The notes beneath the pieces are model-generated. The model was not told the origin of the DNA. It did no database searches and saw nothing but the letters and a program-made list of their open reading frames with translations. The position numbers were made by a program, and so were the translations under genes. From Margaritifera margaritifera (lineage: Eukaryota > Mollusca > Bivalvia > Unionida > Margaritiferidae), in NCBI GenBank assembly GCA_029931535.1, contig JAQPZY010001695.1:5459001-5523000 (forward strand): a DNA stretch of 64,000 bases, written 5' to 3'. Below are positions 35,283-47,347 of the stretch, piece after piece. Each line of letters begins with the position of its first letter. Within the stretch, counting starts at the first letter, position 1.

Positions 35283-35390
35283 AAGAACATTGCCCCCGGG
35301 CGACTCGAACCCTCGCTCAGCAACTGGATACTTGTATAGACAGGGTACAAGCTAGCTATAACGGCATGGCCACTAAACCGGTCAGATGAA
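35283..35390 (-). mobile_element. tRNA-derived SINE head
   Basis: On the minus strand an A-box-like GGTTTAGTGGCCATGCCG is followed 60 bp later by a B box GGTTCGAGTC (35311-35302). The spacing fits a tRNA head with its promoter. The body beyond it merges into the hAT-like element, so its extent is unknown. It could also be a tRNA pseudogene. Confidence 0.5.
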
Positions 35391-35554
35391 TTAATTTGGG
35401 GGAATCGGCCTGGTATAGAGGTCAGAAAGAGGTTTTACATGTTTCTCGATTGGTAAGTTACTATTTGTTCTAAGCCATGGTCATTCAAAATATCAATTAG
35501 CTACTGGCCCAATGAGTTACTACGCGTATTCATACGTTTGCACGTTCCTTTTGT

Positions 35555-35724
35555 CAGTGGCGTAGCGAGGGGGGAGGGGCGAAGGGGGCGGTGACCCCGG
35601 GCGGCACTTTCTAGGAGGCGACAATTTGGTAAGAGTACCGTATATATCATAAATAATACGAATGTAGTGGGGGAGTAATTTTGGTAGTTGGCCCTGGGCG
35701 GCACTTTGCCTCGCTACGCCACTG
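35555..35724. mobile_element. hAT MITE, 170 bp
   Basis: The 16-bp termini CAGTGGCGTAGCGAGG and CCTCGCTACGCCACTG are perfect inverted repeats. They are flanked by 8-bp direct repeats CCTTTTGT (35547-35554) and CATTTTGT (35725-35732), one mismatch apart. The 8-bp duplication and CAGTGGCGTAG terminus are typical of non-autonomous hAT elements. The interior carries CCCCGGGCGG and CCCTGGGCGG and no gene. Confidence 0.9.
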
Positions 35725-35732
35725 CATTTTGT

Positions 35733-36691
35733 CCAATCTCTTCTATTTGCACTTATGATGCATTAGATGCTTCAAATTTACATAAACGGAGTTCAACGTG
35801 CAAAGGTAAAGGGAAGCAACTCTTACAATTCAGTTCGAATGAGTTGATTATCCCATTCTCAAATGCATGTAGTCATATTGGTAATCCAGTGGGTTCATGA
35901 CCAACCGTTTTACTGACCCAGACAGCGGAGAAAGACGTGGTTAGTTAAAAACATTCACACCTAGCTGCGTAACTAGATTGGTCAGCTGGCTATTGGAATT
36001 ATGTTACGCGATAATTGACTGACAGTTGCCGTGCTCCAACCTCTCGGAAAAACGTAGAAGGCTCTGCCTAAACAGTTGCGTAGCTATTTATTTCAAATCG
36101 GCGGGACCCTTCCCCGTTGTAATGATTGCCACAGGACTTTATGATAAAAATTTCATGAAAATAGGACAAAATATGTAAAAGCTATATGAATTAATATAGT
36201 TACTGACGCACCCAACCATCCAAAGTTTTTACATAATTTGTCTGAACTTGCTGTATGATAATTTAGGGGGAAAACAATAAATGGTCCCTATGTTTGTTTT
36301 CTTTATAAATGATGCGATGTATCTGAGTACAAGTACAACGAGCTGAATGGAATACGGCCCTCTCATTGGTCGACCGTAAATGACGAACTATACCTACTGA
36401 TTATCTGATTTTCAGTCAACCACTAAGGGGGCAGAATTCCATTCAGTGCGTTGTAGCTGCATATTTAGCGAGCGCGATCATGGCCATGTCGACAGGTAGC
36501 GTGGGAAAATGGTCTGGCATTCCTTAAAGGTGTGGTAGTAAGTCAAACTTTGTGTAGGCATACTATGTAGAATGCATGAGCTAAATATCGGTACCAAATT
36601 TATTACGCCACGCGAAGTGTAGCTTGAAATATCAGTGTTGATTCTTAAATAGGTCGCACGAGAAAGGAGAGAAGTGTCCTGCCTTGTAGTA
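35733..36691. other. Unassigned interval
   Basis: No recognised gene or repeat. Short frames at 35688-35900 and 36478-36705 overlap repeat borders and carry no motif. Confidence 0.4.
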
Positions 36692-36750
36692 TTTATATAG
36701 TACATGTATGACTGATAGGTAAATTGTAAGCAACAATACGAGCCCCTGTG
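36692..36750. repeat. Half copy of the 110-bp palindrome
   Basis: TATATAGTACATGTATGACT, GATAGGTAAATTGTAAGCAA and CAATACGAGCCCCT match the right arm of the palindrome at 59393-59502. The left arm is absent here. Confidence 0.85.
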
Positions 36751-36911
36751 AATAAGGAGAGTTTGGATAAAATAATCAAACTAGTAACTACCACGATTGC
36801 CTAATGAATTAAGCAGTAATAAATGTAGTACCAAGTGTCCATATTTTTTTAAATAGAATTTCAATATAAGTACCTTGATGTACGTTAAGTGAAAATACAA
36901 AATAAAATTGT

Positions 36912-37065
36912 TATGTCACCGGCTTTGTTTCCGCGTGATTTAGGATAGTGATATGTCAAAGGATGTGTTTCCGCGAGATTTAGGATAGTGATATGTCAAA
37001 GGATTTGTTTCCACGTGATTTAGGATAGTGATATGTCACAGGTTTTTTTCCGCGTGATTTATGAT
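36912..37065. repeat. ~48-bp minisatellite, 4 copies
   Basis: Units contain TTTGTTTCCGCGTGATTTAG and GATAGTGATATGTCAAAGGA. Copies differ by a few bases. Confidence 0.9.
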
Positions 37066-38299
37066 AGTGAATCTGATAAGGCTGGGAGGCAAGTAACTAG
37101 AAAGTTTTATTTGCACAATTTTGTACCTGTAAATAATGCTGATATCCAATCCATGTTTGGTTAAATCGCCTTTCATGCACATGCGGACATTCAACGTGGA
37201 CGATTATATTTATAATTATTATAATTTATAAGTACAAATTTTGATTCATATCAATAGCCGTTCATGTCATTAACTTAGTGGTTTTCACGAAGTAAACTTT
37301 TCATGAAAAAGTCACCTTTTTTCGTGAAGAAACTGTTTTCGTCACGAAGATTTGGTTAGCTAATACTGTCAAAATCTTCACGAAAAAATCTTTTAATATA
37401 CAATTTTGTTGTTGTTTTTATTTTTATTTTTTTAAAACTTTGTTGTGAAAAAAGGGTTCATCGGAACAAGTTTCTTCATGAGTATCGCTTAATATTTTAC
37501 ATGTTTGGCCAGGATACACACTTTTTACATGAAACAAGTGATCACTTTTTCTATGAAGATTTTAAGATTTTGACAAGCATATCCTACTATTAGTCATGTA
37601 CACTTCAGGAGCTCCCACTTATGACTTTATTCTCTTACCCAGAATATCGAGAGCACATTAAGAGAGCAAATTATTTATTTACAAGTGACCTAAAATGTCT
37701 AAAATAAAGTTATTTAGTCTGCCCTATTTTAATATTTCTCTTTTTTTTAAAAAAAGTTGTTACACTGCCCCGCAGTAAAGTAGGTGTCTTGCACTTCGAT
37801 TACAACTATCTCGTTCTCGCAGAGGAAACGTGGGTCTGTTCAGTTGTACGGATACAGGCTATTGTTTCACTGCCAATAATGCCGAAAGCCTCGAGGTAAA
37901 TCAGATACAATTCCAAAAATAAACTCTACAAGAACCAGAAATTAAGCAAATGTAATTTCATTACAAATTATCTGAATTTTCAAATTTTTAAATTGGTGAT
38001 ACCAGTTTCGACGTCATTTCAAAAATTAGCGGATGATTTGTGAGTTTACAAGTTTTGATTTTACATATATACTAAAACTTTATAAGGAATGTGTAGCTAC
38101 TTTGCTTTAAACATATTTATTTCATAGTGTGTATTAATGACATATGCAGTAAGTGCCAAATGAGAAATTAAGGACTGAAACAAAAACCAATCCCTCTTCT
38201 TTGTTTGAAATTTTAAAAATACGATAAAGAGAAACATGAAAAATGTTGGAACAGTAGAATTCGTGTGATTTCCAGGGATGTCAGCATCAAAAAGTTTCA
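37066..38299. other. Unassigned interval
   Basis: Several scattered TTCACGAA/TTCGTGAA words between 37270 and 37390 form weak inverted pairs. No gene or clear element was recognised. Confidence 0.4.
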
Positions 38300-38400
38300 C
38301 TGTAATTGTGTCTTACAGATCATCTTGGGTAATTGCCTGTGTCAAGTTATTGTGTCTTACAGATCATCTTGGGTAACTGCCTGTGTCAAGTTATTGAGGT
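38300..38400. repeat. ~45-bp tandem duplication
   Basis: Two adjacent copies containing TGTGTCTTACAGATCATCTT and GGGTAATTGCCTGTGTCAAG, plus a partial third. Confidence 0.85.
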
Positions 38401-39216
38401 TTATAGACCATCAAGTGTAATTTGACGCTTTGTAAACTCTTACATTTTGCTTGCGTTATCTCAACGTTTGTGGTTTAGCACGTGCGTCTAAGGACCGCTG
38501 ACCATTACTGTAACTAAGCTTTTACCATCTTGTCAAATAAGAATGTTTCAGCACTACTGTCTACATTGAGTCTACATAGTCCTGCCACCCACGGTCGGAT
38601 CCGAATGATGAGACCATGTTACGTAGGACGTGAAAGGGATAATATATAAAAGTGTCTGTGTTCACTATAACCTGCTTTGTCAGTAGTTAAAATAACATAC
38701 AAGAACAAATGTATCGATAAATCGATCGGATTGGTCAACGGTCTTTCGGAATTTCGCACATGTGACCCACTTAGAATTCATCGTGGATTCTGCTCGAATT
38801 GCCACGAAATTTCATCAGAAAAGTGTTTTTCAATAAATATATAAGGGACTATCTATGTCCAGATCAAATTATCTCGATTATGGTTAGAGTTTATGATAAA
38901 ATAGTTAAAAACACGCAGTGTTTTTATTTCGGAGATCGGTTATGATTAAGAAGATCGCTTGTCCTTGGATGAACTTAAAGAGATATAAATAATCGGCTCC
39001 AAGTTTGTAAATGTACGATTCTCTCACTGTGTCTCTCTTAACTATTGATGATTAAATGATCAGTAATAGTAAGTACATTAGTAAAGCTAATAATATGTTC
39101 TCTCTCACCATTTGAATCTCTTTCGCATGATCTTCTTTTCTATCTTTCATGCACACTCAGTCTTCAAAACCAAGCAAATCAACGTTGCTTCCTCTCTGAA
39201 TCTTCTAGCCGTCAAA
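38401..39216. other. Unassigned interval
   Basis: No gene or repeat recognised. Confidence 0.4.
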
Positions 39217-39312
39217 CATTAACACATATGATACAACATTAACATATATGATACAACATTAACACATATGATACAACATTAACACATATGATACAACATT
39301 AACAGATATGAT
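39217..39312. repeat. 20-bp minisatellite, 5 copies
   Basis: Five copies of a 20-bp unit reading AACATTAACACATATGATAC. Confidence 0.95.
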
Positions 39313-40073
39313 AGATCATTCTTAGTCTTCTCTGCCTTCGAGTAAATCATACTATTTAGCAAACCCGGCCCATCAGTGACTTGGAACTCTTTTCCTTAAC
39401 ACTGACTCATCTGGACAGGTAAAGCTTTTTTTTTTTTTAAGTTTGAGGGCAGTGATACCTTAATAACTTTTGTCCTGTAAGAAAGTCAGTTTCATTCTTC
39501 ATTCCTGATATAAATATCTACCACTAAAGAGTGTTCTATCCAGCCAAAACAAACTTAAGTATTGTTGTGTAGCATCTCATCATTTTTGTGTAGTCCTGAT
39601 TGAACCAGTTGACCACATCTAAAACTAAACTAAAAGTTATATAGTCAAGCGGGATTTTCTCTTTTTGGACTAACTGGACAAAATTTAAAATATCCTTTTT
39701 CTACTCATTTTCCGAAATATCATCTAAGATATCTTTGGTAAACTTTCGCACACTGCACCACCATGTCGGTGTCACAATGGTCATCATGAAAACGCAGAGG
39801 TGTTAAATCTGCAGAAGGTTCATTTTGTAACTGAAGAAGTCTGCCCGATTTGGTAGCTGTGTGGTAGATCAACTGTCGTTTTGGTGTTCGTGGCTATTTT
39901 GTTGGTGTGTAATATTTGCGGTCTGAAATTAATTTTGAGTATGTACTTATTATATTATTTTTCCTGAACGGGGATTTTGGTGGAGATGCAGAGATGCTCC
40001 TTTGCTAACTTTAGTATGGGATGTGGCTGGTTTTAGTCTCAAAAATTGTTCACCTACTGCCCTTTTTTCTTTA
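39313..40073. other. Unassigned interval
   Basis: No gene or repeat recognised. An A/T run lies near 39427-39440. Confidence 0.4.
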
Positions 40074-40722
40074 GGTTCCGCTCTACACTTTCTCACTTTG
40101 CATAGGTGTTTGATTTTTAAAGAAAAAGAATTTCCCAGGTTTTCATCACTGGTTGTCCTGGTTTTTAAAAAAAAGACCATGTATATCTTAAGTATTGTTA
40201 ATATAACTTTTAATTCCTTTGGTGTATCATTGATGGGTGTAATTTAGGTTAGAGAGTATACAGCTTGGCCTTACTTAAGATGTGCACCTCTCAAAAGACT
40301 GCTAGCTCCACTTGGTCATTTTCACTTCTTGGACTTCAAAGGTCAATTGGAAAAAAAGAGCCAATAACTTTTTTTTACATTTATATATTGTATAATTCAT
40401 TGATTTCACTTTCAGAAATTGGTATTGTCTACTCTGGCAAAATTCATTTTTCCTAATTTTAATAACTGCTAAAGTTAGTAAACTTTGTGATTGATCAGAC
40501 TTATATTTCGAGCACATGGGAACAGCCATTTTGATCAGCTGTCTGCTTTAGATAGTACATAGTTTTCATAATTACCACATGTTAGGAAATTTCAGTCACA
40601 GTGCATGAAATTAGCAAAGAGGTATGCCAACATTCTCTCCATTGTGCATGTTGCCAATGCAAAAAACTTCACCGTATTCCGGCCCCCCTCTCAGAAGTAC
40701 ATAATAACTGTAGAGCGGAACC
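40074..40722. mobile_element. 649-bp TIR element, copy 2
   Basis: Perfect 14-bp terminal inverted repeats: GGTTCCGCTCTACA (40074-40087) and TGTAGAGCGGAACC (40709-40722). The body is homologous, in inverted orientation, to 7477-8117. Open frames 40002-40247, 40265-40456 and 40605-40916 fall across it in unrelated phases and are not convincing genes. Confidence 0.8.
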
Positions 40723-42857
40723 ATAAAATATTCCCATCTGAAAAAGAAACAGTTAATCACACTTTTGCAGACTTGGAGCCGAGTACTTGCGTCTTATGTC
40801 CTCTCAAGGACAATAGGTCTACTCAATCATTAGCTGCTGCCAAAATCATAACACTTCATGCTTTTAGCTATTCTGTCATAAAATATAACCATAAAAGAAC
40901 TGTTCTAATCAGATAAACGTCCATATATCGTCGCAATTAACGCAAAACCCCGATGAATTCACGTGAAGACGCTAAATGATGTATCGCTTCGAGTCTCAGA
41001 GGAAGTGAATATCTGGATATTCATCAGCACCAGCACCCAGGCGCACATTTTGGTATTATAATGAGAAATCCTTCATCAGTTCCATCACAGTCTCTAATTT
41101 TCGATAAATAACCTTGTCGATTAAAGAAATAGTAAAATATAATAGCACTCACCTGTTTTGTTCTTAACATTTGATTCCCGAACTGACAGCCAGAAATGCC
41201 ACACAATATTGTCTTTGTATAATCAACTGTTGTGATTGGGTCAGTTTATTTCTGTGATCTAAGATTTTCTGGCGTATTGCCAAATGAATTATGAACGGTT
41301 GATGAATATAACTACAATATGTTTAAATTTTATCTTTTGCTTGCGCATCACCCTTAATTTTAGTTGATTAAAAATTTCCACAGTTCAGCTTTGGAGTGAA
41401 CTCCCCCCCCCCCCCAAGTCCATTTAAACCTATAAGGTTGCGATGAACGTGCGCAGATCAATTATTGAAGCAAATTATTGTTCTTTTCTTTTTAGAACAA
41501 CATATGTTTTAAAATAGTTGCTTTGCACGTATCGGTAGATCATCCTTACCCCCTTAACTACGCATGCAGAGAAAGCTGGAAGGGGACACGATATCGATAT
41601 AAATATATTCCTGTCGGGTACCCTATTCTCGTTATATCGTACTTGCCGGGTATACCATTTTGTTTTTCTATTATAATCGGCATTTCTCTTCAAATAAACT
41701 AAAGTAGATAGTCCAATATTGTTGGGCACACTGTTCTACTTACATCGTACGTGCCAGGTACAAGATTTGTCCTATTATAGTCAACCTTTTTGTACGAAGG
41801 TGAGAAAGTCAGTCCAATAAGGCAGTACTCATTTACTTCAAGACAATCGGAATATTCTTGGCCTTTTTCCGTTAACTCGAGAAAAGAACCTCAGATGTAA
41901 TTCGCTGCCATTGAGAACTATATTCGGAACTACTTTTTTTTCGCAAGGCACAATATGGCGGTGGAAGGATACAGAGTCACAATCGGAACAACATCGGCCT
42001 TTTCTCTCACACAATATGATGTGCACTCCGCCGGAGGCGAATCACGAAAATCCATCAAATTTATTTGTATTACTACAACTACATCCGAGGTTATTTCTTG
42101 ACTTAACGAAAATGACCGAGCGATGTTCCAGTTGACTGCAAGAAATACATTTGGACCACCTCGGCTATTTCTGAGAGACAAAATTATGCCGAGATATGAT
42201 CCGTAGGATTGACCGAGAAGCTGCGAATGCAAGAAAATACAAACAGCCCCCAAATACCCGTATTTAATAAATTAAATCCGACAAGTTTCCGTTTGAAAAG
42301 GAAGTGGCTGTGAAGTTAGATTGAAAACGGGTAATGTTTGCCAATACGGATTGATAATTTTTACGAAAACATAAATATCGCAGAAAATGGCAAACCATTT
42401 ATAAACTTTTTACCGCAGAAACACATGACAATGAATGAAATTAAATAAACACATAATGCACTTTATTAATTTTTATTTTGAAATTTATTATTTCAATTTT
42501 ATGAATATTCTTTTGAACTTTGCATCTGTTAACTTCCGTTCCAATTAGGCACACACGTAATTAGCGCACACGAGCTTATGTATCGGCTTTCAGAACGGTC
42601 TATAAGCATACCGGGAGATACGGTAGATTATATACGATATACGATAAAAGTCAACATCTGTTTTACACTGCCAGTGAACAATCAAATGTCGCCTCATAAA
42701 GATCAACCAGGCCCTCAAGTGTAGCGATAGACAGTTTCTTCTCATAATCCATGAGATTTTGCATGGCGAGGAATGATGTTATTGATCAACCCCGTAAGGC
42801 TCCTGATCTTTTCTTTGAGAGAATAAGGAATGGAAAGGAAAAAAAAAGCCAAATATG
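40723..42857. other. Unassigned interval
   Basis: Two diverged direct copies of about 90 bp carry TATATCGTACTTGCCGGGTA (41634) and TACATCGTACGTGCCAGGTA (41742). A poly-C run lies at 41402-41415. Frames at 41838-42253 on both strands match nothing I recognise. Confidence 0.45.
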
Positions 42858-44200
42858 GCGTATAAGTAGAATAGGATGGCGATCTAGCCTCTAACAGAAG
42901 CCCTATGTTAAACAGGTTAAAGAATGTCTGGCATTTAACATTGAGGCTACATTGTTACATTGTTAGAAGTTGTTGACCTCAAATGGGAACATTGTATAAT
43001 ATTGTTACGTTATTAGAAATTGTGGCTATGGCCTCTAACGGGAATTTAACATGGGAATGTAGTGACCAATACTCAGTCATCTTCTATCCATCACCCAACA
43101 CTATACCATCAAGGCGCTGTGTGTAAATGACCAATACTCAGTCATCTACTATCCAGCACCACACACTATACCATCAAATCACCATGTGTAGTGACCAATG
43201 CCCTACACTCGCTATCCAACGCACCATGTGTAGTGACCAACACCCTGCACTATACTATCCAATACCCCACGTATGCTATCAAACACGCAGTGTAGTGACC
43301 ACACCCAGTCATCTTCTATCCAACACCCCACATTATACCATGAACACACCGTGTGTACTGAGCAATATCCAATACTTACTATCCAACACCCAGTAATCCA
43401 CTGTCCAACAACCTACACTATACCATCAACACGCCGTGTGTAGAGACCTGCTCCCTAGTGGCTACATACATATATCTTACATTTATATATAAAGCATTAC
43501 CTATAACTCAGATAATGTTCGTGTTGTCAGTAAATTTACATATATTGAACTGATGTTATAAATAGCTATAATCAAGGGAACCAATTCATAAAAGCACCAA
43601 GATGTATGCGATTAAATATAATGCTAAATCTACGACACTGTACCGGAATTTAGCGGAAACTTGAAACAAACATTAGATTAAAATGGCCTAGACTAAAAAG
43701 TAGTACTAAAGTTTAAAAAAAACAAACTATCACGGCCTTTAACGAAAACTGACAAAATCTGGAAAAAGTAAATATTTCGGTTTAGACTAAAAGAAGCACT
43801 AAAATTCCGAAACTGTCACTGACTTTAGCTGAGACTGAAGAAATATTTGTAAAAATGCAAATATTGTGGCCGATTCTGAAAGTAATGCTAAAATTTCTAA
43901 ACTAATGTTGAATTTAGCGGAGACAAAAAAAAGAAAGAAATTCCACTCCAAATGTAAAAATTACAAAAAGAATTTTTACAAATTGTAAAAAAAAAATGTG
44001 AAAAATGCGCACATTTACATTTTCTAAAAAATAAAAAAAATTATACCGAATTTAGCGAAGACTGAAAACTTTCAGGACAAATTTAAAAATTGCACAAGAT
44101 TACTAAACATTGTAAATATAAAATTTCAAATTTTAATAGCAAATTTTTACACGCCATTTTGAGTGACCAACATCCCGCACTTACTAACCAACGAAAAGAG
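42858..44200. repeat. Left arm of the foldback element
   Basis: The outer third has CTCTAACGGGAATTTAACA-type words. The middle (about 43060-43445) is a degenerate ~55-bp tandem repeat of CCAACACGCCGTGTGTAGTG and ACTATACCATCAACAC words. The inner third (about 43600-44160) has ~85-bp units with ACTAAAATTTCTAAACTG and TTTAGCGGAGACTGA. The plus frame 43127-43396 is a product of the repeat. Confidence 0.8.
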
Positions 44201-44346
44201 ATAATGAAAAAAAAATGGAAGTTCCTACATTGATATTAAAGTGCACCAAACTTTACTCCGAGCTTGCTTGTTTTTGATACAGTGTAATCATCGCGTTCTA
44301 TAAACATGAATGTTGCACAAATTCGCAGGTTAGCAAATACAAAAAT

Positions 44347-44905
44347 GTGTTATTATCATTTTACTGTTGCAGTAGCATACAATTTAGTGAAGAAACGAAC
44401 ATTTATTGTTGCAGTATCACACAATTTAGTGGAAAAAAACTGACATTTACTGTTCCACTAGCACGTAATTTAGTGAGAGAAAAAAAGACTTTTACAGTTG
44501 CTGTAGCATACAAATGTAGTGAGGAAACTGACGTTTACTGTCGCAGTAACATACAATTTAGTGAAGAAACTGGCTTTTACTGTCATAGTAGTATACAATT
44601 TAGTGAAGAAAATGACTTTTACTTTTGAAGTAGCACACACTTTAGTGAAAACCCTCCAGACTTTTACTGTTGCATTAGCACCGATGTAGTAAAAAAACTG
44701 AATATTACTGTTACAATAGCACCCATTTTAGTGAAGAAACTGACTGTTGTTGTTGCAATTGCATACAAATTTAGCAACAAACTGACTTTTACTGTTGCAG
44801 TAGCACACAATTTAGTTAGATAAAAACTGCCTTTAGTAGCATACATTTTAGTGAAGAAACTAACTTTTACTGTTGCAGTAACATACAATTTAGTGAAGAA
44901 ATAAC
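44347..44905. repeat. ~43-bp minisatellite in the foldback loop
   Basis: About 13 imperfect units containing ACTTTTACTGTTGCAGTAGC and ATACAATTTAGTGAAGAAAC. Frames on either strand in this stretch reflect the repeat, not a gene. Confidence 0.9.
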
Positions 44906-45270
44906 TTATGCACAATATTTAGCTGGACAGTAGATTATGTTTTGTTCGCTAATTTGTTCCTTTTGTCTGATTAATCGAGTAGTTTTAATCTGTGCAATAG
45001 TATCTAGACTCGGACTGGTCCAGTATTTTATAGAGTACTGGATATAATAACAGATCTGGAATTTTAATTTCTTTTAATTTTTCCATATATTTATTTAATT
45101 ACGCGTGGTCTAAGCCCAGGGTAGAAAATATAGTACTATATTTAAAGTTCTGTATTGTCCATCACTCTTAGTATATCCACTACTTGCAACGCATCCCACG
45201 CCACGGAAACTATGTATAGATTCAAGTGAAGCGCAAGGAACCGTTTCACTAATCACTCTGGGACATCATT

Positions 45271-45765
45271 ATGAATGAAAGGTATCTGAAAGCTCTAAAA
45301 AGACATAGATTGAACAAGCCTGAAGGCAGAAAGAATTTTTTTACATTTTGTGACAAGACTCTTCTGCGAACAGGTTATAAAACGTGCCATACCATGACGT
45401 CTGACATAATAGGACCCATCTCTGTCTAAAAGAATATACTCATGCAGTTTCAATCTATGAAGATGGAAGAGCCACAACAGATTACACTTCTGGTTCGAGA
45501 TTTACAAAAAGTAATTTGAAAATATACTTTCAACAAGATTTCTGTAGAAACTCCTGATTACTCCCCACAAGATAAAAGTGAAGATATTTTTTATGTCTGT
45601 CCATCAAATAACATTGGTTTGCAGAGTGTCCCAAGAAAGTGGGAAAAGAGAAAAAGGAGGAAATTTAAGAAGATGAAGAAAAGAATTCATTCCAACAAGG
45701 AAACTCAAAGCAAGACAAGCAAAAGAAAAAGAGAAGAAGTCATTCCAGTGAAGAAATTCAAATAA
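45271..45765 (+). pseudogene. Coding-like remnants in the foldback loop
   Basis: Three overlapping plus-strand frames in single-copy loop DNA. Frame 1 is a 52-codon ORF from ATG 45271 to TAA 45427-45429, starting MNERYLKALKRHRLNKPEG. Frame 2, about 45432-45557, includes EYTHAVSIYEDGRATTDYT. Frame 3 runs from 45520 to 45765 without an ATG until late. It includes DIFYVCPSNNIGLQS and ends in a strongly basic tail (KWEKRKRRKFKKMKKR, TSKRKREEV). They could be pieces of one gene broken by indels, or exons. I recognise no family. The lysine/arginine-rich end is nuclear-signal-like. Chance open frames cannot be excluded. Confidence 0.35.
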
Positions 45766-45984
45766 GAAAAAAAAGGACTTCTGTCACGTGTTTTTTAAAT
45801 TTCATTGTCATTCCTATTCACGAGAACATACCAAAAAACGTAATTGTATCTTTGTCTTGATTTGTTCTTTTAGTATGGAAACATACCAAAACACACGATC
45901 AAAAAAATTGGCGTGTTGGATAGTAAGTGTGGGTTGTAGGATAGTAACTGTGGGGTGTTGGATGGTTGTTGACTGCGTGTTGCT

Positions 45985-47294
45985 CACTCTACCCTTTTCC
46001 TTGGTTAGTAAGTGTGGGGAGTTGGTCACTGAAAACGGAGTGAAAGTTTTAACTCTTTATCCATATCTTTCACAATTTGTAAAATTTGTAATTAAAATTT
46101 CAAATTGTATATTTACAATTTGTAAAAAGTTTTTCATTTTTTGAATTTGTACGCAAATATGTTAGTCTTCGCTAAATTCGGTATAATTTGTTTACTTTTT
46201 ATTTGTAAAAAATGTAAATTTGTACATTTTTCACCTTAATTGTTTTTTACAATTTTTAAAAGTTCTTTTTGCAATTTTTACATTCCGAGGGGAATTTCTT
46301 TTTTATCTTCGCTAAAGTCAGCATTAGTTTAGAAATTTTTGCATTACTTCTGGTCTCGGCCTAAATAGTTACATTTTTCTGGATTTTTTTTCAGTCTCAG
46401 CTGAAGTCCGTGACAGTTTCAGAATTTTAGTACTAATTTTATTCTAAGCCATTTTAATTATTTAATGTTCTGGGTTTTTTTCTTCTAGTCTTCGCTAAAT
46501 TCCGGTACAGTTTCATAACATTAACACTGCTCTTAGTCGCATTCATTTTAGTGTTATTATGAGCTTGTTCCTTTGAATATAGCTATTTATAACATTAGTA
46601 CAATAAATGCAAATTTACTGATAATGCAAACATATCGGGTCTATGCATATAGCCACTAGGAAGCAGGTATCTACACACGGCGTGTTGATGGTGGGATGCT
46701 GGGTAGTAGATGATTGGGTGTTGGTCACTACACACGTCGTGTTGGAAATTGCTCAATACACACGGTGTATTGATGGTATAATGTGGGCTGTTGGATAGTA
46801 GTTGACTGGGTGTGGTCACTACACGGCGTGTTGGATAGTATATGTGAGGTATTGGATGGTATAGTACAGGATGTTGGATAGTCGATGACTACATATTGGT
46901 CACTACACATGCCGTGTTGGATAGTAAGTGTATATTCGTCACTACACACGGTGTGTTGATGGTATAGTGTGGGGTGCTTGTAATAGACGATTGAGTATTG
47001 GTCACTACACACGGCATGTTATATTGTATGGGATATTGTGGAGTGATAGATACTAGATCACTGATTATTGGTCACTACATTCCCATGTTAAATTCCTGTT
47101 AGAGGCCATAGAGTTCCTTTGGAGGTCAACAACTTCTAACAATGTATACAATGTTCACATTTGAGGTCAGCAACTTCCAACAATGTATTAATGTATCCTC
47201 AATGTTAAATTCCCGTTAGAGGCCAGAAATCGATGACAATGTTTAACATGAGGCTCCCGTTAGAATTGAGATCGCCATTGGATACTACTTATAT
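45985..47294. repeat. Right arm of the foldback element
   Basis: Reverse-complement counterpart of 42858-44200. It runs from TTGGTTAGTAAGTGTGGGG through TTCGCTAAATTCGGTATAAT and CACTACACACGGCGTGTTG repeats to CTCCCGTTAGAATTGAGATC and GCCATTGGATACTACTTATA. Frames 46595-46819 and 46728-47012 (minus) are repeat products. Confidence 0.8.
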
Positions 47295-47347
47295 AGAACT
47301 ATGCGCTCTGATGTTGATTCTGGACATTTTGACCATTAACGGACAAC

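Larger units (their letters stand above)
42858..47294. mobile_element. Large foldback element, ~4.4 kb
   Basis: Two inverted arms of about 1.3 kb (42858-44200 and 45985-47294) enclose a loop of about 1.8 kb. Outer ends read TATAAGTAGAATAGGATGGC on the left and, reverse-complemented, TATAAGTAGTATCCAATGGC on the right. Matching blocks then run in the same order in both arms: CCTCTAACGGGAATTTAACA, ATGGGAATGTAGTGACCAAT, CAACACGCCGTGTGTAG repeats, TTAGCGGAGACTGA repeats, and finally GTGACCAACATCCCGCACTT. There is no transposase. The architecture is like Foldback-type elements or inverted-repeat segmental units. Superfamily is unknown and no target duplication was identified. Confidence 0.8.
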
